NCBI RefSeq assembly: GCF_031344055.1
Contig: NZ_JADBEN010000005.1
Source of the DNA: Methylobacillus flagellatus_A
GTDB taxonomy: Bacteria; Pseudomonadota; Gammaproteobacteria; Burkholderiales; Methylophilaceae
Direction: 5' to 3' (one strand)
DNA length: 64,000 nucleotides
Part shown: positions 35,197-43,436 of the stretch, in pieces
Layout of the letters: every line of letters begins with the position of its first letter
How positions within the stretch are numbered: position 1 is the stretch's first letter
The notes under the pieces: generated by a model
What the model saw: the letters and a program-made list of their open reading frames with translations, nothing else
Told to the model about the DNA's origin: nothing
Database searches by the model: none
Program-made: the position numbers and the translations under genes

Positions 35197-35571
35197 TCAC
35201 CCGCACTGCTCCACAGGCTCCAGGTCTGCAAGCTCCTCATCCGTGAACAAGCGCGAACGGATGAGGAAATGCTTGCCGGTAGCCTGCTCCAGCGAGAACA
35301 TGCCGCCATGTCCGGGAATGGCATCAAGGGTCAAATGGGTATGCTGCCAATATTCGAACTGGGTCTTGTTCATGTAGAACGGCACGCCATGCACCTCTCC
35401 CACCTTGACATCCGACGTGCCGAGCAGGAATTCGCCCTCCTGCAGGCACATGGGCGCACTGCCCTCACAACACCCGCCTGACTGATGAAACATAAGATTG
35501 CCATGCCTGGCGCGCAGCTCATCAATCAGAGCTGCGGCAGATGGCGTGGCAGTAATCCGACTGGCACTCAT
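35197..35571 (-). CDS. DUF779 family protein
   Basis: This is a 124-residue cytoplasmic protein of the DUF779 family, typically encoded next to acetaldehyde-type aldehyde dehydrogenases. The conserved MFHQSGGCCEGSAPMC segment (about 27-42) carries three cysteines and looks like a metal or redox site. FLLGTSDVKVGEVHGVPFYM follows. Here the dehydrogenase gene lies upstream on the same strand, but a 266-bp palindromic element separates them. The biochemical role of the family is not established to my knowledge. Confidence 0.9.
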   Translation of the reverse strand: MSASRITATPSAAALIDELRARHGNLMFHQSGGCCEGSAPMCLQEGEFLLGTSDVKVGEVHGVPFYMNKTQFEYWQHTHLTLDAIPGHGGMFSLEQATGKHFLIRSRLFTDEELADLEPVEQCG

Positions 35572-35653
35572 AAGCCCTCCTCACATCTTGGCCGTTGCTT
35601 TGCCACAAATAATAACGCCCAGGCTTGAACTCGCAAACCTGGGCGTTGGACGA

Positions 35654-35919
35654 GGGCCTGTTAACGCAATTGAAGGAGTCGCGAAGGCATGAACAATTTG
35701 CCCAATCAAGGCGCGCGTCGCAGCGCGTATGTCGATGCGCACAAGGCGGGCAACGTAGAGTGGGTGAATTGTTCATGCCTTCCCGAAGGGTTGGAGCCAG
35801 GGCGGTTCGCCCGCTGCGTTGTCCATGCTCGCAAGGCATCGAGCCTTGCTGCGCTGTACGCCTTGCGCTCAAACCGCCCTGGCTCCAACGCGATCTCCTT
35901 CAATTGCGTTAACAGGCCC
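35654..35919. repeat. 266-bp nested palindromic element (MITE- or REP-like)
   Basis: Three perfect inverted repeats are nested. The outer arms are 35654-35678 and 35895-35919 (25 bp, beginning GGGCCTGTTAACG). Inside, the left hairpin is AAGGCATGAACAATT (35684-35698) with 35767-35781 (15 bp), and the right hairpin is GTTGGAGCCAGGGCGGTT (35790-35807) with 35872-35889 (18 bp). The whole could fold as a three-way junction. Short open frames within it look like by-products of the symmetry. It encodes no transposase and fills the gap between the aldehyde dehydrogenase and DUF779 genes. Confidence 0.9.
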
Positions 35920-35939
35920 TAACCATGCAACATTAAAGT

Positions 35940-37460
35940 TTAGAAGAAGCCTAGCGCATCAGGGCTGTAGCTCACCAGCAGGTTCTTGGTTTGCTGGTAG
36001 TGGTCCAGCATCATGCGATGGTTCTCGCGGCCGATGCCGGACTGCTTGTAGCCGCCGAATGCGGCGTGCGCTGGATAAAGATGGTAGCAATTGGTCCAGA
36101 CACGCCCCGCCTGGATACCGCGGCCGACACGGTAGGCACGGCTGCCGTCGCGGGTCCAGAGGCCTGCGCCCAGGCCATACATGGTGTCGTTGGCGATTTC
36201 CAACGCTTCCTTCTCGTCCTTGAACGTCGTCACGGACAAGACCGGCCCGAAGATTTCCTCCTGGAAGATGCGCATCTTGTTGTGGCCCTTGAACACCGTA
36301 GGCTCAATGTAATAGCCATCGCTCAAGTCGCCACTCAGCTTGGCCGCCTTGCCGCCTGTGAGCAGCTCCGCGCCTTCTTCCTGGCCGAGCTTGATGTAGG
36401 ACATGATGATCTCGACCTGTTCGCTGGACGCCTGTGCGCCGATCATGGTCGACTTGTCCAGCGGACTGCCCTGCTTGATCGCCTTCACACGCTTGATGGC
36501 ACGCTCGATGAAGCGTTCGTAAATAGATTCCTGGATCAAGGCCCGGCTCGGGCAGGTGCAGACTTCCCCCTGGTTCAAGGCAAACAGCGCAAAGCCTTCC
36601 AGCGCCTTGTCGAAATAAGCATCGTCCTTGTCTATCACATCCTCAAAGAAGATATTGGGCGACTTGCCGCCCAGCTCCAGCGTCACGGGAATCAGGTTCT
36701 GGCTGGCATACTGCATGATCAGGCGGCCAACGGAAGTGGATCCGGTAAATGCAATCTTGGCAATGCGCGGGCTGGTCGCCAATGCCTTGCCGGCTTCGAC
36801 GCCATGCCCATTCACCACATTGAGCACGCCAGGCGGCAACAGGTGGCCGATGATTTCCAGTACCACCAGAATCGACGCCGGCGTCTGCTCCGCAGGCTTC
36901 ATGACAATGCAATTGCCTGCCGCCAATGCGGGCGCCAGCTTCCAAGCTGCCATCAGGATCGGGAAGTTCCATGGAATGATCTGTCCGACAACGCCCAACG
37001 GCTCATGGAAATGGTAAGCCACTGTTGTATGATCAATCTCGCTGATCCCACCTTCCTGAGCACGAATACAGCCTGCAAAATAACGGAAATGGTCGATCGC
37101 CAGCGGAATATCGGCGGCCATGGTCTCGCGGATGGGCTTGCCGTTGTCTATGGTTTCCGCAATCGCGATGGTTTCCAGATTGGCTTCCATCGCATCGGCG
37201 ATCTTGAGCAGGATGTTGGCACGCTCGGTGCCCGAGGCCTTGCCCCAGGCATCCTTGGCAGCATGGGCGGCATCCAGCGCCAGGTTGATATCCTTTTCAT
37301 TCGAACGCGGCACTTGGCAGAATACCTTGCCGGTCACCGGGCTGATATTGTCGAAATATTCGCCATCTACCGGCGCAACCCATTTTCCGCCAATATAATT
37401 GTCGTATTTATTTTTGTACGGAACCTTAATACCTAGACCCTTCAAACTATCAAGACTCAT
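35940..37460 (-). CDS. NAD(P)-dependent aldehyde dehydrogenase, ExaC/AcoD-like
   Basis: It oxidises an aldehyde (acetaldehyde is typical for this subfamily) to the acid. There are 506 residues from ATG 37460, chosen because GGAGGAG stands a proper distance before it; the longer frame adds 23 unlikely residues. Features seen: PWNFPILMAAWKLAPALAAG, KPAEQTP, the nucleotide-binding FTGSTSVGR, catalytic Glu262 in LELGGKSPNI, and catalytic Cys301 in NQGEVCTCPSR, with a neighbouring Cys303 as in many ALDHs. The paired DUF779 gene supports the ExaC-type. In a methylotroph the true substrate might be another short aldehyde. Confidence 0.93.
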   Translation of the reverse strand: MSLDSLKGLGIKVPYKNKYDNYIGGKWVAPVDGEYFDNISPVTGKVFCQVPRSNEKDINLALDAAHAAKDAWGKASGTERANILLKIADAMEANLETIAIAETIDNGKPIRETMAADIPLAIDHFRYFAGCIRAQEGGISEIDHTTVAYHFHEPLGVVGQIIPWNFPILMAAWKLAPALAAGNCIVMKPAEQTPASILVVLEIIGHLLPPGVLNVVNGHGVEAGKALATSPRIAKIAFTGSTSVGRLIMQYASQNLIPVTLELGGKSPNIFFEDVIDKDDAYFDKALEGFALFALNQGEVCTCPSRALIQESIYERFIERAIKRVKAIKQGSPLDKSTMIGAQASSEQVEIIMSYIKLGQEEGAELLTGGKAAKLSGDLSDGYYIEPTVFKGHNKMRIFQEEIFGPVLSVTTFKDEKEALEIANDTMYGLGAGLWTRDGSRAYRVGRGIQAGRVWTNCYHLYPAHAAFGGYKQSGIGRENHRMMLDHYQQTKNLLVSYSPDALGFF

Positions 37461-37765
37461 TACTACACTCCTCCAAGAGTTATTGACGATTGTGCAGAAC
37501 TGCCACGATTTGATATCGGGATGATGCATCCCATGCCTACGTTTTCGTTAATATACTACCTAGTCTAATTTTTGTCTTACATTGAGCCTGGATTTTCAGA
37601 GGAAAAATACTAAAACCATTGTGATGGATTATCATTTCAGATTCATATCTGGCTAGCAATATTGAAAGGGAGTGAGCTGAATTACTGCGATGATAGAGAA
37701 GATTGTTGCCTATAAAAGCGAAAAGCCAGTTACTCAATTCAGAATAACTGGCTCTAATAGATTTT
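37461..37765. other. Upstream region of aldehyde dehydrogenase
   Basis: These 305 bases hold no convincing gene; the 84-codon reverse frame at 37537-37791 runs into the tRNA. They contain a sigma-70-like promoter and a dyad GGGATG-ATG-CATCCC (37518-37532) between that promoter and the start codon, a possible operator. Confidence 0.5.
37550..37578 (-). promoter_or_regulatory. Possible sigma-70 promoter for aldehyde dehydrogenase
   Basis: On the reverse strand, AAGACA (37573-37578), a 17-base spacer and TATATT (37550-37555) resemble -35 and -10 elements. The start would lie about 80 bases before the coding sequence, and the dyad at 37518-37532 would be just downstream of the transcription start. 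Confidence 0.4.
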
Positions 37766-37842
37766 TGGTCGGGACGGTGTGATTCGAACACACGACCCCT
37801 TGCACCCCATGCAAGTACGCTACCAGGCTGCGCTACGCCCCG
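37766..37842 (-). tRNA. tRNA-Pro (anticodon GGG)
   Basis: This 77-base tRNA has an acceptor stem CGGGGCG/CGTCCCG (one G-U pair), D-arm with GCGCAGCCTGGTAGCG, anticodon stem CTTGC/GCAAG with loop ATGGGGT (anticodon GGG), TTCGAAT in the T loop, and encoded CCA. It decodes CCC codons. Confidence 0.97.
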
Positions 37843-37926
37843 AACCTACGCTTCCGGCAAGGCCGGGAGCGAGAAAGAGATTATATCGAAAATACTGGAT
37901 TTAGCACAGGGGAAAACGGGGATTTG

Positions 37927-38352
37927 TTAATGCTGGCTGAGTAAGCTCAATACTTCACGCAGTTCCGAACGCAACGCTGCCAGATCGACGCCGGGTGCTG
38001 CTACGTCCACGGAAGCTGCCGGGAGCTGCGCGTTCACGGCCAGCCCTGCGCTGGATTCCACTTCGCGGCTCAATGCGTTGCCGCCGCTTTCATCCAGGCG
38101 GTTGCGTGCCCCGCTGATGGTGAAGCCCTGCTCGTAAAGCAACTCTCGTATGCGCCTGATGAGCAGAACTTCATGATGCTGGTAATACCTGCGGTTGCCA
38201 CGGCGCTTCACTGGCTTGAGCTGGGTAAACTCCTGCTCCCAGTACCGCAATACATGAGGCTTGACCCCGCACAGCTCGCTAACTTCGCCAATGGTGAAAT
38301 AGCGTTTGGCGGGAATCGGCGGGAGCTGGACCTTAGGCGCTTGCTCCGGCAT
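37927..38352 (-). CDS. MerR-family transcriptional regulator
   Basis: This is a 141-residue protein with an N-terminal MerR helix-turn-helix (YFTIGEVSELCGVKPHVLRY, WEQEFTQLKPVKRRGNRRYY, about residues 18-60). A short C-terminal region lacks a recognisable effector domain or the metal-binding cysteines of MerR/CueR. This compact form directly after ihfA is widespread in beta- and gammaproteobacteria with unknown regulon. It overlaps the end of ihfA by 20 bases. Confidence 0.9.
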   Translation of the reverse strand: MPEQAPKVQLPPIPAKRYFTIGEVSELCGVKPHVLRYWEQEFTQLKPVKRRGNRRYYQHHEVLLIRRIRELLYEQGFTISGARNRLDESGGNALSREVESSAGLAVNAQLPAASVDVAAPGVDLAALRSELREVLSLLSQH

Positions 38353-38635
38353 ATGCCTCCTCTACCTTGCTCTTGAGCTTCTGGCTGGCATGGAAAGTCA
38401 CGACGCGGCGGGCGGTGATCGGGATTTCTTCGCCTGTCTTGGGGTTACGGCCTGGACGCTCAGACTTCTGGCGCAATTCGAAATTGCCGAAACCCGAAAG
38501 TTTGACGCTGTCGCCAGCTTCCAGGGCAGTACGGATTTCCTCGAAGAATGCTTCCACCATGTCTTTGGCTTCGCGCTTGTTCAACCCCACTTGTTCAAAC
38601 AGTAAATCAGCCAAATCAGCTTTTGTTAATGTCAT
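38333..38635 (-). CDS. ihfA: Integration host factor alpha subunit
   Basis: It is a DNA-bending nucleoid protein that pairs with IHF-beta. At 100 residues it is standard length, with TLTKADLADLLFEQVGLNKR at the N-terminus and the DNA-intercalating arm GRNPKTGEEIPITARRVVTF. It lies 25 bases after pheT, the conserved pheST-ihfA arrangement in which ihfA is read from pheST. Confidence 0.97.
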   Translation of the reverse strand: MTLTKADLADLLFEQVGLNKREAKDMVEAFFEEIRTALEAGDSVKLSGFGNFELRQKSERPGRNPKTGEEIPITARRVVTFHASQKLKSKVEEAYAGASA

Positions 38636-38660
38636 GCAAAACCCTTCCCTACTACTTTTT

Positions 38661-41015
38661 CTAATTTCTTAATGCTGCACCGTGTCGCTGAGCCAACAAA
38701 TCCAGCAACCCGGCTATCACTGCATCGGCTTCTGCATCGGTCAAAGTCTTTTGAGTATCTTGCATAAGCACAAGAAATGCAAGGCTTTTCTTCCCTTCAG
38801 CGATGCCTTTCCCCTGATAAACATCAAACAGCGCAATGTCACTAATCAACGCATTTTTACTGGATCGCATGGTATCCAGCAATGACTGGATTGGGACCGC
38901 CTCATCGACCACCACGGCAATGTCGCGGCGCACTGGAGGAAACTTGCCGACCTGCACATAGGATGCCACGCTGGACTGCAACAATGGCTCCACATCCAGC
39001 TCAAACAAGATCGCACTGCGCGGCAGCTGGTAATGCTGCTGCCACTTGGGATGCAACTTTCCTATCCAGCCGATTGGCAAGCCATCCAGCAGGATCTGGG
39101 CCGTTTGGCCCGGGTGTAATGCCGGATGCTGCGCAGCAACATACTGCACACGCCCTCCTGTCAGGCGGTCCACTTCGGCCTTCACGTCGAAGAAATCGAC
39201 CTCGCGAGCAGCCGCGGCCCACTGCTCCGGTTCCGCACTGCCATAGGCCAAGCCGGATATCCGCCCGACCTCGCGGTAGGCGGCCTCCTCGGCGAAATAA
39301 GCCGAGCCGATTTCAAACAGGCGCACACGCTCCTGCTTGCGGTTGAGATTATAGATCAAGGTCTCCATCAAGCCTGCCCATAAGCCTGTACGCATCACGC
39401 TCAGATTGCTTGCGATCGGGTTTTTCAGGGCGATCGGGCTGGCATTGCCAAGGAAATCGCGTTCCCAGCTTTCATCGACGAAGCTGTAGCTGACGATCTC
39501 CTGATAACCGCTGGCCGCAAGCGTATCGCGCAGCCGGTTGCGGTTCAGCCTGGCTTCCGGCGAAGGCAGCATACGCTGCTCGTCATGCGGCGCCAATGCC
39601 GGAATATTGTCGTAGCCGTGCAGGCGGGCGACCTCTTCGACCAGGTCTTCCTCGATTTCGATATCGAAACGGTAGCTGGGAGGAGTCACTTCAAAACCGC
39701 CCTCCACCGCGGCAAACTTGAAACTCAAACGCTCGAGCAACGTGCCGACCGCCGCCGCATCCAGGACGATCCCCAATACGGAATTCAGGCGCGCCAGGCG
39801 CAGGCGCACCGGCTTGCGCTCAGGCAATTGATGCAACGCCTCGGTGATTGGCCCCGCCTGCCCGCCGCAGATTTCCAATACCAATTGACTCGCGCGTTCC
39901 AAGGCCTGCAGGGTATTGCCGAAATCGACGCCGCGCTCGAAGCGGTAAGATGAGTCAGTAGAAAAATTCAGGCGCCTCGCCTTGCCCACGATCACGGCTG
40001 GGGCGAAGAAAGCGCTTTCGAGGAAAATATCGCGGGTGGCGTCACCGACCGCGCTGGCTTCGCCGCCCATGATGCCGGCCAGGGCCAGGGGAGCCTTGTC
40101 GTCCGCAATCACCAACATGTCGTCGCCCAGGGCGACCTGCTGGCCGTTGAGCAACAGCAATTCCTCGCCATTGTGCGCATAGCGTACTTGAATGCCGCCC
40201 TGGAGCTTGTCCGCATCAAAGGCATGCAGGGGCTGGCCCTGCTCCAGCAGCACATAGTTGGTGATATCGACAATCGCGCTGATGCTGCGGATACCGCTGC
40301 GCTCGAGTTTACGCACCATCCAGTCCGGCGTTGCGGCGGTGGCGTCGACACCCTGGATCAGGCGGCCCGCATAGCGCGGACAAGCCTCCGGCTCGGCTAC
40401 ACTGACAGCCAGCTGCTGCGCATGGGCGACCGGGACAGGAGTGATTTCGGGCAAGGCCAATGGCGCGCCTGTCAACGCCGTCACGTCGCGTGCGATCCCG
40501 GCAATGCTGAGGCAATCGGCACGGTTGGGCGTGAGCTTGAGCGTGAACAGCTTGTCATCCAGGTCGAACAGCGCGCGGATATCCTGGCCGACCTGTGCAT
40601 CGGCAGCCAGTTCCAATATGCCGTCGCTTTCCTCGGCCAAACCCAGCTCCTTGGCGGAACACATCATGCCGAAGGATTCTACGCCGCGCACCTTGGCCTG
40701 CTTGATCTTGAAGCCGGGCAGCTCTGCGCCCACCAGCGCGCAAGGCGCCTTGAGCCCGGCACGGGCATTAGGCGCTCCGCAGACGATCTGCAACGGTTCG
40801 CCGCTACCGACATTGACCTTGCACACCTGCAGGCGGTCTGCATCCGGGTGCTTCTCGGCGCTGATGATTTCAGCCACCACCACCTTGGTGAACTCGGGAG
40901 CGACCGGCTCCAGCTCCTCAACTTCCAGCCCTGCCATGGTCAGGGCATGGCTCAGCCCCTGGCTGTCCAGGGCAGGATTTACATATTGGCGCAGCCAGTG
41001 TTCGGAAAATTGCAT
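38661..41015 (-). CDS. pheT: Phenylalanine-tRNA ligase beta subunit
   Basis: It is the large subunit of the alpha2-beta2 phenylalanyl-tRNA synthetase, with binding and editing roles. The 784-residue protein has the N-terminal tRNA-binding OB domain (VVVAEIISAEKHPDADRLQV, about 46-65), the B3/B4 editing domain (around 210-380), the B5 domain and the C-terminal anticodon-binding FDX-ACB domain (FPPVRRDIAVVVDEAVPIQS). Length is normal (about 790). It is 26 bases after pheS. Confidence 0.97.
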   Translation of the reverse strand: MQFSEHWLRQYVNPALDSQGLSHALTMAGLEVEELEPVAPEFTKVVVAEIISAEKHPDADRLQVCKVNVGSGEPLQIVCGAPNARAGLKAPCALVGAELPGFKIKQAKVRGVESFGMMCSAKELGLAEESDGILELAADAQVGQDIRALFDLDDKLFTLKLTPNRADCLSIAGIARDVTALTGAPLALPEITPVPVAHAQQLAVSVAEPEACPRYAGRLIQGVDATAATPDWMVRKLERSGIRSISAIVDITNYVLLEQGQPLHAFDADKLQGGIQVRYAHNGEELLLLNGQQVALGDDMLVIADDKAPLALAGIMGGEASAVGDATRDIFLESAFFAPAVIVGKARRLNFSTDSSYRFERGVDFGNTLQALERASQLVLEICGGQAGPITEALHQLPERKPVRLRLARLNSVLGIVLDAAAVGTLLERLSFKFAAVEGGFEVTPPSYRFDIEIEEDLVEEVARLHGYDNIPALAPHDEQRMLPSPEARLNRNRLRDTLAASGYQEIVSYSFVDESWERDFLGNASPIALKNPIASNLSVMRTGLWAGLMETLIYNLNRKQERVRLFEIGSAYFAEEAAYREVGRISGLAYGSAEPEQWAAAAREVDFFDVKAEVDRLTGGRVQYVAAQHPALHPGQTAQILLDGLPIGWIGKLHPKWQQHYQLPRSAILFELDVEPLLQSSVASYVQVGKFPPVRRDIAVVVDEAVPIQSLLDTMRSSKNALISDIALFDVYQGKGIAEGKKSLAFLVLMQDTQKTLTDAEADAVIAGLLDLLAQRHGAALRN

Positions 41016-41041
41016 AGTGTTGATCTGTCCAGAAGTAAGGG

Positions 41042-42025
41042 CTAGGCGAATTGCTTGAGGAAGCGCAAATCGTTTTCAAAGAACAGGCGCAGGTCGTTGA
41101 CGCCGTACCGCAGCATGGTCAGGCGCTCCACGCCGAGGCCGAAGGCAAAGCCGCGGTATTTTTCGCTGTCGATGCCGACATGGCGGAACACTTCGGGATG
41201 CACCATGCCGCAGCCGCCGATCTCCAGCCAGCCGCCGTTCCAGCTCATATCCATTTCCGCGGAAGGCTCGGTAAACGGGAAGAAGGACGGGCGGAAACGC
41301 ACCTGCAAATCATCGCGCTCAAAAAAGCGTTGCAGGAAATCCTGCACCACGCCCTTGAGGTTGGCGAAGCTGATGTGCTCGTCCACCCACAAGCCTTCCA
41401 CCTGGTGGAACATGGGGGAATGCGTAGCATCCGAATCGACGCGATATACGCGGCCCGGCGCAATGATCTTAAGCGGCGGCGCCTTGTCCTGCATATAGTG
41501 CACCTGCACAGGCGAGGTGTGCGTGCGCAACACATGCTTGTCGTCGACATAGAAAGTGTCATGCATCGCGCGTGCAGGATGGTCTTCCGGGATGTTGAGC
41601 GCAGTGAAGTTGTAGAAATCGGACTCGATCTCGGGACCTTCCGCCACTTCGAAGCCGATGGAGCGGAACAGTTCTTCCACGCGCCTCAAGGTTAGCGACA
41701 CCGGATGCAAGCCGCCCGTACCGGCGCTCCGGCCTGGGAGCGTAACGTCGATCGTCTCGCTGGCCAGCTGGCGGTCCTGCTCCGCCTGCAGGATCGCATC
41801 GCGGCGTTGCTTGAGCGCGGATTCGACTTGCTGCTTGACGACATTGATGGCCGCGCCTGCTGCGGGACGCTCTTCCGCGGACAGCTTGCCAAGGCCCTTC
41901 AAGGCCTCTGTCAGGCTGCCACTCTTGCCGAGATAGCGCGCCTTGGCCTGCTCCAGGTCGACGATGCTGGCACAGGCTGCGAAATCCTGCTGCGCCTCGC
42001 TGATGATGTGATCTAGATTTTGCAT
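41042..42025 (-). CDS. pheS: Phenylalanine-tRNA ligase alpha subunit
   Basis: It is the catalytic subunit of phenylalanyl-tRNA synthetase. The 327-residue protein has an N-terminal coiled coil (1-90) and class II motifs: motif 2 region HTSPVQVHYMQ and RVYRVDSDATHSPMFHQVEG, and motif 3 FGLGVERLTMLRYGVNDLR. The alanine in GFAFGLGVERL is in the position that determines phenylalanine analogue discrimination. No Phe-rich leader peptide is visible upstream, so the attenuator known in enterics is not evident. Confidence 0.97.
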   Translation of the reverse strand: MQNLDHIISEAQQDFAACASIVDLEQAKARYLGKSGSLTEALKGLGKLSAEERPAAGAAINVVKQQVESALKQRRDAILQAEQDRQLASETIDVTLPGRSAGTGGLHPVSLTLRRVEELFRSIGFEVAEGPEIESDFYNFTALNIPEDHPARAMHDTFYVDDKHVLRTHTSPVQVHYMQDKAPPLKIIAPGRVYRVDSDATHSPMFHQVEGLWVDEHISFANLKGVVQDFLQRFFERDDLQVRFRPSFFPFTEPSAEMDMSWNGGWLEIGGCGMVHPEVFRHVGIDSEKYRGFAFGLGVERLTMLRYGVNDLRLFFENDLRFLKQFA

Positions 42026-42124
42026 ATTATGGTGTTGTCCTCACGGATGCTTTCATAAACGACCACTATGTTTAATGCCATATGTCATCGACGGACATGG
42101 CCGCTTGTGGAAAAACCCGGAAAA

Positions 42125-42149
42125 AAAAGGAGGCACGAGGCCTCCTTTT
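42125..42149 (-). terminator. Rho-independent terminator after rplT
   Basis: AAAAGGAGGC (42125-42134), a five-base loop and GCCTCCTTTT (42140-42149) form a perfect stem. Read on the reverse strand it is followed by eight Ts. It closes the infC-rpmI-rplT transcript before pheS. Confidence 0.88.
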
Positions 42150-42163
42150 CTTATTGCTGTTGC

Positions 42164-42526
42164 TTAGGCAGCGGCGAGACCGGATTTAGCAAGTTCGGCA
42201 AACTTGGCAAACGCCTGCTTGTCGAACACTGCCAGATCGGCCAGCACCTTGCGGTCGACTTCAACCGCGGACTTCTTCAGGCCGTTGATGAAACGGCTGT
42301 AGGTCAAGCCATACTCACGGGCGCCGGCATTGATACGTGCGATCCACAGTGCGCGGAATTGACGCTTTCTCTGACGGCGGTCACGGTAAGCATATTGACC
42401 GGCCTTCATCACCGCCTGCTTGGCGATGCGGTAGACGTTCTTGCGACGGCCGCGATAACCCTTGGCAGCGTTCAGAACCTTCTTGTGACGCGCACGGGCA
42501 ATGACACCACGCTTTACTCTAGGCAT
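42164..42526 (-). CDS. rplT: 50S ribosomal protein L20
   Basis: L20 is an early-binding 23S rRNA assembly protein. The 120-residue basic sequence has MPRVKRGVIARARHKKVLNA and the RFINGLKKSAVEVDRKVLAD region, both standard. It lies 11 bases after rpmI. In enterics L20 represses the rpmI-rplT message; whether that operator exists here was not resolved. Confidence 0.98.
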   Translation of the reverse strand: MPRVKRGVIARARHKKVLNAAKGYRGRRKNVYRIAKQAVMKAGQYAYRDRRQRKRQFRALWIARINAGAREYGLTYSRFINGLKKSAVEVDRKVLADLAVFDKQAFAKFAELAKSGLAAA

Positions 42527-42537
42527 CTCTTATCTCC

Positions 42538-42735
42538 TTATTGAGTTGGCATCATGGCGCGTACGCGCTTGACGTCGGTTGAGGAAATAATGGCCGTGCC
42601 GCGCAGGTTACGCTTCTGCTTGGTGGTCTTCTTGGTCAGGATATGACGCAGGTGGGAGTGGGTACGCTTCACCTTGCCATTTCCCAAGAACTTGAAGCGC
42701 TTCTTGGCGCTGCTCTTGGTCTTCATCTTTGGCAT
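42538..42735 (-). CDS. rpmI: 50S ribosomal protein L35
   Basis: L35 is a small basic ribosomal protein (65 residues) beginning MPKMKTKSSAKKRFKFLGNG and including HLRHILTKKTTKQKRNLRG. It has standard size and motifs and is positioned between infC and rplT. Confidence 0.98.
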   Translation of the reverse strand: MPKMKTKSSAKKRFKFLGNGKVKRTHSHLRHILTKKTTKQKRNLRGTAIISSTDVKRVRAMMPTQ

Positions 42736-42842
42736 TTTGTTCTCCTAAAAGGGATATTGAAAAAAGAGCGATCGGGCATGCCTTTGGCCGCGTCGCCGCT
42801 TCCTTACTGCTTACTACTCACAAGCCTTGCCGCCCGAGGGCC

Positions 42843-43370
42843 TCAAGGCTTTGCTTTCTTTTGCGGTGATAACACCATCACCATCTGACGGCCTTCCATC
42901 TTGGGAAACTGCTCCACCACCGCATGTTCTGTCAAATCCGCCTCAACCCGCTTCAGCAACGCGAGGCCAATCTCTTGGTGAGTGATTTCACGGCCACGGA
43001 AGCGCAAGGTCACCTTCGCCTTGTCACCTTCCTGCAGGAAACGAATCAGGTTACGCAGTTTGACTTGGTAGTCGCCCTCATCGGTACCGGGACGGAACTT
43101 GACTTCCTTCACCTGCACCTGCTTTTGCTTGAGGCGCGCTTCATGCTGACGCTTGCTCTCGGCATATTTGAATTTGCCGTAATCCATCAAGCGGCATACA
43201 GGCGGGCTCGCCTGCGGCGCAATCTCGACCAGGTCGGTATCCACCTCTTCGGCCTTTGCAAATGCTTCATTCAGACTAACGATGCCTAACGGCTCGTTAT
43301 CCACCCCAACCAGACGAACCTGTGGCGCAGTAATATCGCCATTGATCCGTAATTCCTTTTCCTGAGCTAT
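42843..43370 (-). CDS. infC: Translation initiation factor IF-3, probable AUA start
   Basis: IF-3 binds the 30S subunit and checks start-codon selection. No ATG, GTG or TTG gives a full-length protein: the GTG at 43304 would remove the conserved N-terminal segment. The frame runs upstream through AQEKELRINGDITAPQVRLV to an ATA codon at 43368-43370, preceded by GGGAG eight bases before it and by an in-frame stop 18 bases upstream. This gives 175 residues, the family's length. Rare start codons at infC permit self-regulation by IF-3; E. coli uses AUU. Other motifs: LVEIAPQASPPVCRLMDYGK and VTLRFRGREITHQEIG. Confidence 0.93.
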   Translation of the reverse strand: MAQEKELRINGDITAPQVRLVGVDNEPLGIVSLNEAFAKAEEVDTDLVEIAPQASPPVCRLMDYGKFKYAESKRQHEARLKQKQVQVKEVKFRPGTDEGDYQVKLRNLIRFLQEGDKAKVTLRFRGREITHQEIGLALLKRVEADLTEHAVVEQFPKMEGRQMVMVLSPQKKAKP

Positions 43371-43436
43371 CGCAAAATCTCCCGTTATTTAATATCGAAG
43401 GCCAAAATAATAGACCGCGCTACTCGCGCAGGCATC

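Noticed and set aside
35522..35872. Short reverse and forward frames within the 266-bp palindrome that could be taken for small proteins
   Set aside because: Their sequences mirror one another because of the inverted repeats, and no ribosome binding site is present.
37537..37791. 84-codon reverse frame upstream of the aldehyde dehydrogenase
   Set aside because: It overlaps the tRNA-Pro gene and the likely promoter; no coding features.
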